Positions 8,337 to 16,756 of a DNA stretch of 20,951 bases are shown here, in pieces. The notes under the pieces are model-generated. The model was not told where the DNA came from and made no database searches. It worked only from the letters and a program-made list of their open reading frames with translations. Every line of letters starts with the position of its first letter. Positions within the stretch are counted from its first letter, which is position 1. Origin of the DNA: Alphaproteobacteria bacterium (GTDB lineage: Bacteria; Pseudomonadota; Alphaproteobacteria; RF32; CAG-239); contig JAFYWO010000026.1 in assembly GCA_017557925.1 (NCBI GenBank), positions 1 to 20,951 on the forward strand. The letters run 5' to 3'. Both the position numbers and the translations under genes were made by a program.

Positions 8337-9701
8337 TTATTTTTTTCTCTTTAAGGCCTTGCTTACTTTTTCAATACTGTTGCTAACGATAGTGATTTCT
8401 CTTTGCATATTATTTGTTTCATAAATTTTTAGAGCAGATTCATAATGCTCAATAGCTTCACGATATGATGATTTGTCTTTTGCAATCTTACCCATATTAT
8501 AGTATACATTAGCTATGTTTTCTTGTATTTTTGCCCATATTATAGGATGTAGTTCTTTTTCATAAATAGATTGTTTATTTCTATAGCACTGAATTGCCAG
8601 TCTTGAAATATCATTACTTTTGGAGAACAGTCCTAATAAAGATAAGTAATAACCTAAATATCCTTCTATCTTAGACCAAAGTTCCGGAAATGTAATTTCG
8701 GTATAAGTTTTTTCTGCAATTCTTAAATAAGTAACTGCATTTCTTAAACCCTGCATTCCATCTGCATATTTATTATTTGCAAACTTCCAATATCTGAAAT
8801 TAAGCTGTGCTAATTTAAATGAAATTAAGGCAAAATCATAAGGATAGTTGTATTGGTCTATATATTTTTGTGCTGTTTTATAGTTATTTATAGCTTTATT
8901 ATACATATTCCATTGTTGTTCTGCTTCTATATCTTGATTGATAGCCATTTCATATAACTGTCCGATATTTTTATACATACACCCTAAATGCACATTTTGT
9001 GTAATTTGTTTTTTTTGCAAAAAGGCATTTTTATATAATTCAAGATTTGTTTCAAAAGAGTCTTTTGTTATTTTTTTCTGTTCATAGCTCATATAAATTA
9101 AACTAACTATGTTTAAAATATAAGGAGAATATATTATATCGTCATTTTGTAATAAATTACACTCGTTAAAATAGGATAAAACTTTTCTTAACATTTTTTT
9201 CTTTAGTTGTTTTAAGTTTACTCTCTGTTCACTGATAGAAGCAACTATAGCCCCTACAACAAGGTAATAAAATATATCCAAAGATACATTACCCGGTTCA
9301 AAATATTTTATCGGTATATAAAGGCTATCTAATAAAGAATAAGAAATATTATCCAAATCGGTATAAGCATTAGCCGTTTGAAAGTTAAGCCTGATATTTT
9401 TATCTTCTTGATAACCCCAAACAACAACGTCAGCATCCAGTTTTTGTAAAATTTTATTTCCGGTATCAGATAAATCAAAAAAATGCCTTCCTTGTAAATT
9501 CAAAAATTTTTTATCAAATGTTTCGGTAAAATAATAGACTTCAAAACTTGAATTTTCACGTAGAAGATGCGTTAAAAAAGAACCGTAATTATGATTGCCA
9601 TACTCAACAAACTCAGTAACCACAACTTTTAGTTTTGTTGTATTTGATTGTTTATTCTTGTTTGGTGTTTCTTTTCCAAATAAAACCTTTATAAAATCCA
9701 T
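8337..9701 (-). CDS. Cytoplasmic TPR protein with TolB-like N-terminal domain, function unknown
   Basis: A 454-residue protein without signal peptide. Residues about 24-108 look like a small alpha/beta domain: a first strand LKVVVTEFVEY, a later FEVYYF, and the signature DADVVVWGYQEDKNIRLNF (89-107). This pattern recalls TolB-N/FlgO-type domains, where a strand is followed by an ADxVVxG turn. From about 165 to the end the sequence is helical with TPR-like repeats. The last units share a motif of about 43-residue period: FPELWSKIEGYLGYY (338-352) and HPIIWAKIQENIANVYYNMG (385-404), then a canonical YREAIEHYESALKIYE (413-428). Such repeats are common in Rhodospirillales proteins and mediate protein contacts. 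An AGGGG ribosome binding site lies eight bases before the ATG. It is last in the run rsmB, membrane protein, TPR protein, so its partner may be that membrane protein. No specific function can be assigned. Confidence 0.85.
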   Translation of the reverse strand: MDFIKVLFGKETPNKNKQSNTTKLKVVVTEFVEYGNHNYGSFLTHLLRENSSFEVYYFTETFDKKFLNLQGRHFFDLSDTGNKILQKLDADVVVWGYQEDKNIRLNFQTANAYTDLDNISYSLLDSLYIPIKYFEPGNVSLDIFYYLVVGAIVASISEQRVNLKQLKKKMLRKVLSYFNECNLLQNDDIIYSPYILNIVSLIYMSYEQKKITKDSFETNLELYKNAFLQKKQITQNVHLGCMYKNIGQLYEMAINQDIEAEQQWNMYNKAINNYKTAQKYIDQYNYPYDFALISFKLAQLNFRYWKFANNKYADGMQGLRNAVTYLRIAEKTYTEITFPELWSKIEGYLGYYLSLLGLFSKSNDISRLAIQCYRNKQSIYEKELHPIIWAKIQENIANVYYNMGKIAKDKSSYREAIEHYESALKIYETNNMQREITIVSNSIEKVSKALKRKK

Positions 9702-9705
9702 TATA

Positions 9706-9873
9706 TTACCCCTGAATGTCTTTTTTATATTTGCTTTTATTTGTTGATTTGGTTGATTTTATTTTTTGTTTGGTTTTAGTGTTCTTTGTTGTTTTTGCTT
9801 TTTTTTCTTCAATTAAAACATCCTCTTTTATTTTTTCAACTTTATTAAAGTTTTCATTATTTGTATCTTGTTT
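9706..9873 (-). other. Lys-rich 55-codon open frame in the -1 frame: probable true C-terminus of the upstream membrane protein
   Basis: Beginning at the four-A run 9871-9874 (minus strand), the frame one base back from that of the 9828-10907 gene stays open for 55 codons and stops at 9706-9708. The product is extremely Lys/Thr-rich (for example EEKKAKTTKNTKTKQ), like the charged cytoplasmic tails of membrane proteins. Its stop codon lies inside the AGGGGTAA that serves as the TPR gene's ribosome binding site, four bases before that ATG, which is normal operon spacing. By contrast the annotated frame ends 126 bases short of the TPR gene. One extra base in the A run would make a 400-residue fusion. 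This may be a real mutation, a sequence error, or recoding; no canonical slippery heptamer is present. Confidence 0.55.
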
Positions 9874-10907
9874 TCAAACATTCCTTTAACGGCTTTTGTT
9901 CCCCATTTTGTAACAGAGAAGAACAGTAACGGTTGAGCATCGCCCTTTATGATTTGGAGTAACCATAAATTTATTGCAATGGAAAAAATAAACAAAGCAA
10001 TACGTTCTTCTGCAACAACTTGAAAAGTTGCAAGCAGGGTATCAATAAAAAATATCTTTAAAATACCATTTGCGACAGGCAAAGCATATTCTCCATCATT
10101 TGATATTTTATAATAAGACGTATGCATATAAGGAATTTCTACAATTTGATTTAAAATTATACGATTGTATAAAGTAAAGAAAACTTCCGTAAGCAGATAT
10201 GATGATGCTATAATCATAGACACTTCCGCATATTCAACACTTGAATACAACATCATAGATGCAAGAACAAAACCTAAAGCATTCCAACCGCCGTTTGTAA
10301 TAACTAATTTTTCTGGTGGCCAACTATAGAAAATAAATGCAAGCATAACTCCCAAATATGCTAAAGCACAGTATGCTAACAATAAGGGAATAGCTTCAAA
10401 ATAGGCTAATACTACAATAGCAATGCAAACAGCCATAAATTGCATTGTAGCAATACCTCCTATACCATTAAGTAACCCCATGCCTTTAGTTATGGTAAAT
10501 ATAATAATAGCCACTATAAGACGTTCTTGCCAAATAGATAAATTACCTAAAGACAAACAAAAATCATCAGGTTGAATAAATGACATAATTAAAGAACTGA
10601 TAAGAATAACAATATTTGTAATTATTTTCAGGTCAATCAAATAACAAAAATAAATAGCACCGCCAAAGATAAAGGGAAGAACAAAATCCATAAAATTATA
10701 ATTCTTAATGTTGTCATATTGAGAGCTCGAAAATAAAAAAACACCCAATCCGCCAAGCAACATTGTCCCAAAAACCGGAAGCAAAGGATCTAAATCTTTA
10801 TCATATTCATTATTGTATATGTCCGAAGGAATGCGACTCAAGAAAAAATTTGCAACACCAAAACATACAAGCATTGCAATTATTCCGAATAAAACAACTT
10901 GATTCAT
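9828..10907 (-). CDS. Polytopic membrane protein, degenerate MraY/WecA (PNPT) family homologue, probable pseudoenzyme
   Basis: A 359-residue protein with about ten hydrophobic segments. I align it by eye with WecA/MraY phosphoglycosyltransferases: PVFGTMLLGG (44-53) matches their PLxGG loop, LIDLK (90-94) the DDxxxxxxK loop, GLLNGIGGI (144-152) the NLxDGxDGL motif, SWPPEKLVITNGGWNALGF (195-213) the PAxxFMGDxGSxxLGF motif, and YNRI...PYMHTSYYKI the YRR...HIHH motif. The catalytic aspartates are changed: N147 and G150 in the first motif and N205 in place of the FMGD aspartate. The second aspartate of the DD pair is Leu93. Transferase activity is therefore unlikely. The last 14 residues (after Glu345) look out of frame; see the Lys-rich frame at 9706-9873. 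The start follows rsmB by 46 bases with AGGA about six bases before the ATG. Membrane protein certain; family assignment inferred without a search. Confidence 0.7.
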   Translation of the reverse strand: MNQVVLFGIIAMLVCFGVANFFLSRIPSDIYNNEYDKDLDPLLPVFGTMLLGGLGVFLFSSSQYDNIKNYNFMDFVLPFIFGGAIYFCYLIDLKIITNIVILISSLIMSFIQPDDFCLSLGNLSIWQERLIVAIIIFTITKGMGLLNGIGGIATMQFMAVCIAIVVLAYFEAIPLLLAYCALAYLGVMLAFIFYSWPPEKLVITNGGWNALGFVLASMMLYSSVEYAEVSMIIASSYLLTEVFFTLYNRIILNQIVEIPYMHTSYYKISNDGEYALPVANGILKIFFIDTLLATFQVVAEERIALFIFSIAINLWLLQIIKGDAQPLLFFSVTKWGTKAVKGMFENKIQIMKTLIKLKK

Positions 10908-10953
10908 TTTTCCTCCTAAAAATTTAACATAAGAGCATTATATATAAATAATG

Positions 10954-12210
10954 TTAATTTTTTCTTTGCAAACAGGCAACAAAAAAACCATCAGTTCCAT
11001 TATAATCTTCCAAGTGTTGCGGTAAAATTCTTAAAAAACCTTCCTTTGTAACACTTTTTTCTGCTCCTTTTATTTTTATAGGTTTAATCACAAAATCTTT
11101 ATTATTTTCTAAAAATTTATAAATTTGTTTTTCGCCTTCTTCTTTTGATAAAGAACAGGTCGCATATACTAATAACGAATCTTTATGTAAAAATAATTTT
11201 GCTCTGTTTAGTATTCTTTTTTGTAGATTCGCCATCTTTTTTACATCAGTTAGATTTTTTGTATGAATTATTTCCGGATGTCTTCTGAAAGTTCCGGTAG
11301 CAGAGCACGGTGCATCAACAAGAATTATATCAAATTTCTCATTACTTTCAAATTCTGTGGCATCTTGACATTTTGTTTCTAAATTTTTTTCCAACTTCAA
11401 GCGTTTAATGTTTTCTTTTAAAACTTCTAATCGTTCTATTGATACATCAATTGCTAAAACGTTTGCTCCGTAAGATAAAAGTTGAGCGGTTTTCCCGCCG
11501 GGAGCAGCGCATAAATCAAGAATTTTTAGGTTTTTTAATTCTTTTCCAATAGCTTTAACAGCCATTGATGAAGAAGAGTCTTGAACCCAAAAATCTCCTT
11601 CATTAAAACCTGAAAGAGAAGATACTTTTGTAGAAGATGGTAATCTATAACTCCCAGTCCAAAGCTTAACGGCATTTTCAAAGGAAGGCTCTTTATTTGG
11701 TTTATAGGTTAAATCAAGCATAGGTTCTATATTTGCAAATTTTTGCATTTCGTCAATTTCTTCTTTTGTATAGTCTGTTTTTAGAAGTTCTAAAAATTGT
11801 TTACCAAAATAAGAGGTTTTTCTGTTTTTTAAGATTGCATCTTTGTTTCGGGCTATGTTTCTAAGAACAGCATTAACAAAATTTGCCCCAAATTTATCGT
11901 TTTTTTTCTTTGCAACTTCTACATAAGAGTTTATTACGGCATAAACAGCAGTATCTAAAAATAAGATTTCAACAGCCCCAAGATATAATATATATTCTAA
12001 AATATCTTGTTTTTTGGGGATTCTTTTTTTTACGAATACAGGTAAAACTTCTTCCTTAATGAAACTTAAATTGCGAAAACCCGTCATCATTAACATATTA
12101 AAAAAAGCTCTGTTGCTTTCTTTAACTTCATTTTTTATAGAACTCAAAGAAATTTTTTCTAAAAGAATACTTCTGAAAGTATCTACATAAAAAAATCTAT
12201 CATTACACAT
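10954..12210 (-). CDS. rsmB: 16S rRNA m5C967 methyltransferase RsmB
   Basis: SAM-dependent enzyme forming 5-methylcytosine at position 967 of 16S rRNA. The 418 residues comprise an N-terminal NusB-like RNA-binding helical domain (about 5-130, including FVNAVLRNIAR) and a C-terminal Rossmann methyltransferase domain. SAM motif LDLCAAPGGKT spans 231-241. The two RNA m5C cysteines are present: DAPCSATGTFRRHPE with Cys302 and the ATCSLSKEEGE motif with Cys352. The end GTDGFFVACLQRK is typical of the family. AAGG lies about six bases before the ATG. It is first in the run with the membrane protein and TPR genes downstream, and divergent from tolC across 86 bases. Activity and substrate follow from the family. 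Confidence 0.92.
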   Translation of the reverse strand: MCNDRFFYVDTFRSILLEKISLSSIKNEVKESNRAFFNMLMMTGFRNLSFIKEEVLPVFVKKRIPKKQDILEYILYLGAVEILFLDTAVYAVINSYVEVAKKKNDKFGANFVNAVLRNIARNKDAILKNRKTSYFGKQFLELLKTDYTKEEIDEMQKFANIEPMLDLTYKPNKEPSFENAVKLWTGSYRLPSSTKVSSLSGFNEGDFWVQDSSSSMAVKAIGKELKNLKILDLCAAPGGKTAQLLSYGANVLAIDVSIERLEVLKENIKRLKLEKNLETKCQDATEFESNEKFDIILVDAPCSATGTFRRHPEIIHTKNLTDVKKMANLQKRILNRAKLFLHKDSLLVYATCSLSKEEGEKQIYKFLENNKDFVIKPIKIKGAEKSVTKEGFLRILPQHLEDYNGTDGFFVACLQRKN

Positions 12211-12238
12211 TAAAAACCTTTTTTAAATTTAATTGTTT

Positions 12239-12268
12239 ATTAAATGAATTTGCTCTAATCTTAATCAA
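12239..12268 (-). promoter_or_regulatory. Candidate promoter for the rsmB run
   Basis: On the minus strand TTGATT (12263-12268) and TTTAAT (12239-12244) are 18 bases apart, about 28 bases upstream of the rsmB start. The gap is AT-rich and shared with the divergent tolC, so chance matches are likely. Confidence 0.33.
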
Positions 12269-12296
12269 AATAATTATCTATGTAAAGGATAAAAAT

Positions 12297-13649
12297 ATGT
12301 CATTTTACCGAATAGCTGCATTGGTTTTACTTTGTTCAATCGGTTTTAATACGACAACTAATGCAAACCAAGAAAAAAGTTTTTATGAATTAAATTCTCT
12401 GACAGATTGTATTGATAAAAATATTGTAGCAACTCAAGAAGTGTCTTTAATAGATTTAATAAAAATAGGAATTTGTAATAATCCCGGATTAAAAGCAGAT
12501 TATATGTATTATATGGAAAATAAAGAAAATTTGGATTCAGCAAAATCTGAATATTTTCCAAATATAGATTTATCTGTAGATGTAAATACATACACAAATA
12601 AAAATCAAGGTCGGAATCATACAGAAAATAATCCTTATAAACTTAATTTGGGGTTATCAATGTTGTTATATGATTTTGGAGGAAGAACAGCAAGAATAGA
12701 TAGCTTTAAATCATACTTAAAAAATTCCGGTTTTGAGTATAATAAGTCTTTACAAGATTTAATATTGTCTATTCATACGTCATATTTTAAATTGTTAGGA
12801 GCAAAAGAAGATTTGACAAGTGCAAAAGCTAACGAGGCAATGTATAAAAAGTCATACGATGAAGCAAGTCGTAAATATGATGTCGGAATGGTAGCTCTAA
12901 ATGATAAACTTCAAACCCAAACAAGCTACGAACAATCAAAATTAAAAGTAATTGAAACTTCAAATTATGTAAAACTGTATGAAGGAGAGCTTGCTATAAT
13001 CTTAAATTTATCACCTTTAACAACTTTTAAGTTGAAAACACCTCCGAAAGACAGAGATTTAACTGCTTTGGATGAAAAGGATACTCTTGATAAAATAATA
13101 GGACAAGCAATAAAAACAAGAGCAGAGATAAAAGCACAAGTTGAAGTGGTTAATCAGACTAATGCTAAACTAAGAGATTTACGTTCTTCTCGTTATGGTT
13201 CTTTTTCCTTAACAGCTTCAAGCGGATATAATAATTCTTGGAATGACAATAAATCATATATAAAAGATAATCAAATAGGTATAAACTATCGCTTGCCTTT
13301 GTTTACGGGGTTTGATACATCACACAAAATAACATCAGCTAAAAACAAAAGACAAAAGGAGCGTTATTTATTGGATGAAGTAAAAAATCAAATAAAAAAT
13401 GAAGTTTGGAGTGCATATCATAATTACAAGACTGCTTTAAAATCATACGAAGTAAGTAAAAAACTCTTAAAAAGTGCTCAAGAAAATGAAAAGGTGGCAT
13501 TCAAGTCTTATGAAATAGGTAAGACGGATATTATAAATCTTTTAACAGCAGAATCTCAATTAGCTGATGCCAGAGATACTTTAGTCAATGCTTTTTATAA
13601 TGTTTTAATTAGTAAAGCAACATTATATCGTTCAATAGGGAGGTTTTAA
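12297..13649 (+). CDS. tolC: TolC-family outer-membrane efflux channel
   Basis: Outer-membrane factor of a tripartite exporter: a trimeric beta-barrel with a long periplasmic alpha-helical tunnel. The 450 residues begin with a cleavable signal peptide (hydrophobic about 6-17, likely cleavage after TTTNA near residue 23). Two structurally repeated halves follow. SLIDLIKIGICNNPGL (51-66) matches the first-helix motif of the family, and NLGLSMLLYDFGGR and GINYRLPLFTGF are the matching barrel strands of the two halves. The second half ends with the equatorial motif YEIGKTDIINLLTAESQL, typical of TolC. AAAGGAT is spaced six bases from the ATG. Its stop overlaps the start of the adaptor gene by one base (TAATG), so this channel is dedicated to the downstream MacAB-like pump. 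The exact promoter is not clear. Confidence 0.92.
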   Translation: MSFYRIAALVLLCSIGFNTTTNANQEKSFYELNSLTDCIDKNIVATQEVSLIDLIKIGICNNPGLKADYMYYMENKENLDSAKSEYFPNIDLSVDVNTYTNKNQGRNHTENNPYKLNLGLSMLLYDFGGRTARIDSFKSYLKNSGFEYNKSLQDLILSIHTSYFKLLGAKEDLTSAKANEAMYKKSYDEASRKYDVGMVALNDKLQTQTSYEQSKLKVIETSNYVKLYEGELAIILNLSPLTTFKLKTPPKDRDLTALDEKDTLDKIIGQAIKTRAEIKAQVEVVNQTNAKLRDLRSSRYGSFSLTASSGYNNSWNDNKSYIKDNQIGINYRLPLFTGFDTSHKITSAKNKRQKERYLLDEVKNQIKNEVWSAYHNYKTALKSYEVSKKLLKSAQENEKVAFKSYEIGKTDIINLLTAESQLADARDTLVNAFYNVLISKATLYRSIGRF

Positions 13650-14761
13650 TGCTAAAAAATAAGTATATCATTTTATGTGCGATATTTGTAGTCTTAGCTA
13701 TAGGGTATAAAATTTCACAAAAACCATCTATCAATAAAGAACAATTTGAATTAGGCAAGGTAAAGAAAGCTGATTTGGCCTATGAAGTAACGGCAACCGG
13801 AACTATAAATCCTATCAATACAGTAACGGTTGGAACACAAGTTTCCGGTATTGTAGAAAAAGTTTTGGTGGATTACAATGATGATGTAAAGGAAGGACAG
13901 ATTTTAGCACTTCTTGATTCTTCAACCCTAAAGGAAGGTATGGAGAAATCATTGGCAAGTTATGAGTTGGCTCAAGCTAAAGAAAGTAAAGCAAAACTAA
14001 ATTATGAGCGCATAAAAAAACTTTATGCAGATAAGCTAACTTCTAAAGCTTCATTAGAAGATGCGGAAATAGAATATAAAGAAGCCTCTGCAAATGTTTT
14101 GAATGCCAAAGCAGACTACAATATTTCTAAAAAGAATTTTGAATATGCTACAATTACTTCTCCTGTTTCAGGAACAGTAATTTCTAAAGAAATAGAGCAG
14201 GGGCAAACTGTCGCTTCATCTTTTTCTACGCCAACGTTATTTTTGGTGGCAGAAGATTTATCAAAAATGCAAATAGAGGCCAGTATTTCAGAAGCAGATA
14301 TAGGATATATAGCTCCTGATATGAAAGCAACATTTACTGTAGATGCTTATCCGAATGATAAATTTTATGGGTCAATTCGTCAAGTTCGTTTATCGCCTAC
14401 AGAAGAATCAAATGTTGTTATGTATACGGTTATTATTGAAATTGATAATACATCTCGTAAACTTCTTCCCGGTATGACAGCTTCTGTGATTATAAAAGCA
14501 CAAGAAGCACTCGGTGTATTGACAATCCCTGCAATGGCTCTCCAATATAAACCTTCTCAAGCCATAAAAAAAATCATAAATAACAAAAGTATAATGAATA
14601 TAGAAGACAATCAGGACATTGTATATGTATTTGATAAAGAAAAAATAGTTCCACGAGTTGTTACCAAAGGTCTGTCAGATATGACAAATGTAGAAATTAA
14701 AGACGGCTTAAGCCTAGATGAGGAAGTTATTATAGAGGCTGTAGAGCCAAGGAGAAGATAA
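13649..14761 (+). CDS. macA: MacA-like periplasmic adaptor (HlyD/RND-type membrane fusion protein)
   Basis: Periplasmic adaptor joining an inner-membrane ABC pump to TolC. The 370 residues have an N-terminal membrane anchor (about 5-20), first half of the lipoyl domain (about 56-90, TVGTQVSGIVEKVLVDYND), a helical hairpin (about 93-160, with ERIKKLYADKLTSKASLEDAE split across its turn), the second lipoyl half (ATITSPVSGTVISKEIEQG, 167-185), a beta-barrel domain and a membrane-proximal domain ending DGLSLDEEVIIEA. These are hallmarks of MacA rather than RND adaptors: GTQVSG and TITSPVSGTV are especially MacA-like. The start overlaps the tolC stop and its own stop overlaps the ATPase start (TAATG both times). 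The transported substrate cannot be read from sequence. Confidence 0.9.
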   Translation: MLKNKYIILCAIFVVLAIGYKISQKPSINKEQFELGKVKKADLAYEVTATGTINPINTVTVGTQVSGIVEKVLVDYNDDVKEGQILALLDSSTLKEGMEKSLASYELAQAKESKAKLNYERIKKLYADKLTSKASLEDAEIEYKEASANVLNAKADYNISKKNFEYATITSPVSGTVISKEIEQGQTVASSFSTPTLFLVAEDLSKMQIEASISEADIGYIAPDMKATFTVDAYPNDKFYGSIRQVRLSPTEESNVVMYTVIIEIDNTSRKLLPGMTASVIIKAQEALGVLTIPAMALQYKPSQAIKKIINNKSIMNIEDNQDIVYVFDKEKIVPRVVTKGLSDMTNVEIKDGLSLDEEVIIEAVEPRRR

Positions 14762-15486
14762 TGAGCGATTCCCCTGTTATTGAAGTAAAACATTTATATA
14801 AAACCTACTTTATGGAAGGGGGTAACAGCCAACTTGTCTTAAAAGACATTAACTTCACAATTAAAGAAGGAGAATTTGTTGCCATTATGGGACCATCGGG
14901 TTCCGGCAAATCAACCTTAATGAATATTTTAGGTTGTTTGGATTTACCTACTCAAGGACACTATGTTTTAGATAATCAAGATATAGAAACAAAAGATGAT
15001 AAAGAGCTTGCTTTAATAAGAGGTAAGAAAATAGGTTTTGTTTTTCAAAATTTTAATTTGATGATGAAAAGAACTATAGCCGATAATGTTTCTCTTCCGT
15101 TAATTTATCAAAGAGTAGAAGAAAAAGAACGATATAAAAGAGCTCTTCAAATGCTCAAAAAAGTTGGTCTTTTAGGGTATCAAAAACGCCCTCCGTCACA
15201 AATATCAGGAGGAATGCAACAACGTGTAGCCATAGCAAGAGCTTTAGTTAATAATCCCGCTATAATTTTTGCAGATGAACCAACCGGTAACCTTGATAGC
15301 AAGACATCTAATGAAATAATGGATTTGTTTACCGAATTGAATAAACAGGGAATAACAATAGTATTGGTGACCCACGAAGACGATGTGGCAAATTATGCTA
15401 CAAGAATGATAAAAATAAGCGACGGTTATAAAGTTTATGATGGCTTGCGAAAAGATTACAGCAAAGAAAAGGAAACAAGATGTTAA
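14761..15486 (+). CDS. MacB-type ABC transporter ATPase subunit
   Basis: Nucleotide-binding subunit of a type VII (MacB/LolCDE-like) ABC system. The 241 residues have Walker [10 protein letters not shown] (44-52), Q-loop Gln96 in FVFQNFNL, signature ISGGMQQR (148-155, with the MQQR form usual in MacB/LolD), Walker B IIFADEP (168-174), D-loop NLDS and switch His205 in VTHE. Unlike E. coli MacB, where ATPase and permease are fused, this subunit stands alone. It starts one base inside the adaptor's stop and overlaps the permease start by seven bases, so all four exporter genes are translationally coupled. A LolD role is unlikely, because the gene sits with macA and tolC. Confidence 0.93.
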   Translation: MSDSPVIEVKHLYKTYFMEGGNSQLVLKDINFTIKEGEFVAIMGPSGSGKSTLMNILGCLDLPTQGHYVLDNQDIETKDDKELALIRGKKIGFVFQNFNLMMKRTIADNVSLPLIYQRVEEKERYKRALQMLKKVGLLGYQKRPPSQISGGMQQRVAIARALVNNPAIIFADEPTGNLDSKTSNEIMDLFTELNKQGITIVLVTHEDDVANYATRMIKISDGYKVYDGLRKDYSKEKETRC

Positions 15487-16697
15487 AAACAATTATTAAA
15501 GAAGCTTGGATTTCTATAGCATCATATAAACTAAGAACATTTTTAACAATGTTAGGTATTTTAATTGGTGTGGCAGCCGTAGTTATGATGGTCTCAGCAG
15601 GTCAGGCTGTGCAACTGCATATTACTAAATCTTTTTCATCAATGGGTAGTAATCGTATATTTATAAGTCCGGCAGAGTTGGTAACAGGCGGTGTAAGAGG
15701 TGCAAGAGGACTACCAAGTGTAACCATAGAAGATGTAAAAGCACTAAAAAATCTAAAGGGTGTAAAAACTGCTTCTTATGAAGGTAGAAGTGCTGTTCAG
15801 GTTGTATATGGTTCTCGTAATTATGGTACATCTGTTTATGGTACTAATCCTGATATTTTGGTAGTAAATAATTCTGAAATAGAAGATGGAGTTATGTTTA
15901 CCGAAAAAGATGTAAAAAGCGCTCGTCCTTATGCAGTAATTGGTCAAACTATGGTAAATGAACTTTTTGGACTTCAAAATCCGATAGGGAAAACTATTCG
16001 CCTTAAAGGACAGCCGTTTAAGGTTATAGGAACGATAAAAGAGCAAGGTGACGGTTTGTTTGGTAATGATATGGATAATTTTATTTATATTCCATACACA
16101 ACATTGCGTCAACGTTTAGCAGGTTCTGAACGTCCGAAATATGTGGATATGGCTTATGTTGTAGCAGAAAGTGAAGACCAAATTGAGGCAGTATCAAAAC
16201 GTATAGAGTATCTTTTGCGTTCACGACACAGATTAAAAGAAGGGGTGAAAAATGATTTTCAGATTCGCCCTATGACTGATTTTATCAATAAAGTAAGGAA
16301 TGTTGGTTTTATATTGTCTACATTGCTTGCTGTAATAGCATCAATTTCTTTGATTGTCGGTAGTATAGGAATTATGAATATGATGCTTGTTTCTGTTACT
16401 GAAAGAACAAGAGAAATAGGTACAAGAAAAGCATTGGGTGCTCCTAATAATTGGATAATGATGCAATTTTTAGCAGAGTCTATACTTATATCATTTATCG
16501 GTAGTTTTATTGGTATGATATTCGGTGTTATTATTTCTCAACTAGCCGGTTCTGTACTAGGGTTTGAGGTTCCTATATCTGTATGGTCTGTTATTGTATC
16601 TGTAAGTGTTGCTGTTGTGGTAGGAGTAATATCTGGGCTTATGCCGGCTCTAAAAGCTATGCGTCTAAATCCGATAGAAGCATTAAGATATCAATAA
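15480..16697 (+). CDS. MacB-type ABC transporter permease subunit
   Basis: Inner-membrane permease of the tripartite exporter, working by mechanotransmission to push periplasmic substrates through TolC. The 405 residues follow the MacB plan: N-terminal amphipathic stretch and first membrane segment (about 18-40, LRTFLTMLGILIGVAAVV), a large periplasmic core (about 45-270), then three further segments (about 275-303, 326-350, 367-388). ERTREIGTRKALGA (308-321) is the conserved cytoplasmic coupling region, and NPIEALRYQ is the classical C-terminus of the family. AAGGA lies six to seven bases before the ATG inside the end of the ATPase gene. A bidirectional terminator lies about 20 bases after the stop. 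Substrate unknown; macrolides, peptides, toxins and lipids are handled by relatives. Confidence 0.93.
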   Translation: MLKTIIKEAWISIASYKLRTFLTMLGILIGVAAVVMMVSAGQAVQLHITKSFSSMGSNRIFISPAELVTGGVRGARGLPSVTIEDVKALKNLKGVKTASYEGRSAVQVVYGSRNYGTSVYGTNPDILVVNNSEIEDGVMFTEKDVKSARPYAVIGQTMVNELFGLQNPIGKTIRLKGQPFKVIGTIKEQGDGLFGNDMDNFIYIPYTTLRQRLAGSERPKYVDMAYVVAESEDQIEAVSKRIEYLLRSRHRLKEGVKNDFQIRPMTDFINKVRNVGFILSTLLAVIASISLIVGSIGIMNMMLVSVTERTREIGTRKALGAPNNWIMMQFLAESILISFIGSFIGMIFGVIISQLAGSVLGFEVPISVWSVIVSVSVAVVVGVISGLMPALKAMRLNPIEALRYQ

Positions 16698-16714
16698 AAT
16701 TAAATTTTATACCT

Positions 16715-16745
16715 AAAAAAGCTCGTATTATTTACGAGCTTTTTT
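16715..16745. terminator. Bidirectional terminator between the efflux operon and gltX
   Basis: A 13-base-pair stem, AAAAAAGCTCGTA (16715-16727) with TACGAGCTTTTTT (16733-16745), has a five-base loop. It carries A and T tracts on both flanks, so it can terminate both the plus-strand efflux operon and the minus-strand gltX. Confidence 0.93.
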
Positions 16746-16756
16746 CTTAATCATGT

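Noticed and set aside
9866..9882. Programmed -1 frameshift at the membrane protein's break
   Set aside because: No X-XXY-YYZ heptamer in the zero frame at GAA-AAC-AAG, and no evident downstream stem-loop. A one-base indel in the A run is simpler, though recoding is not excluded.
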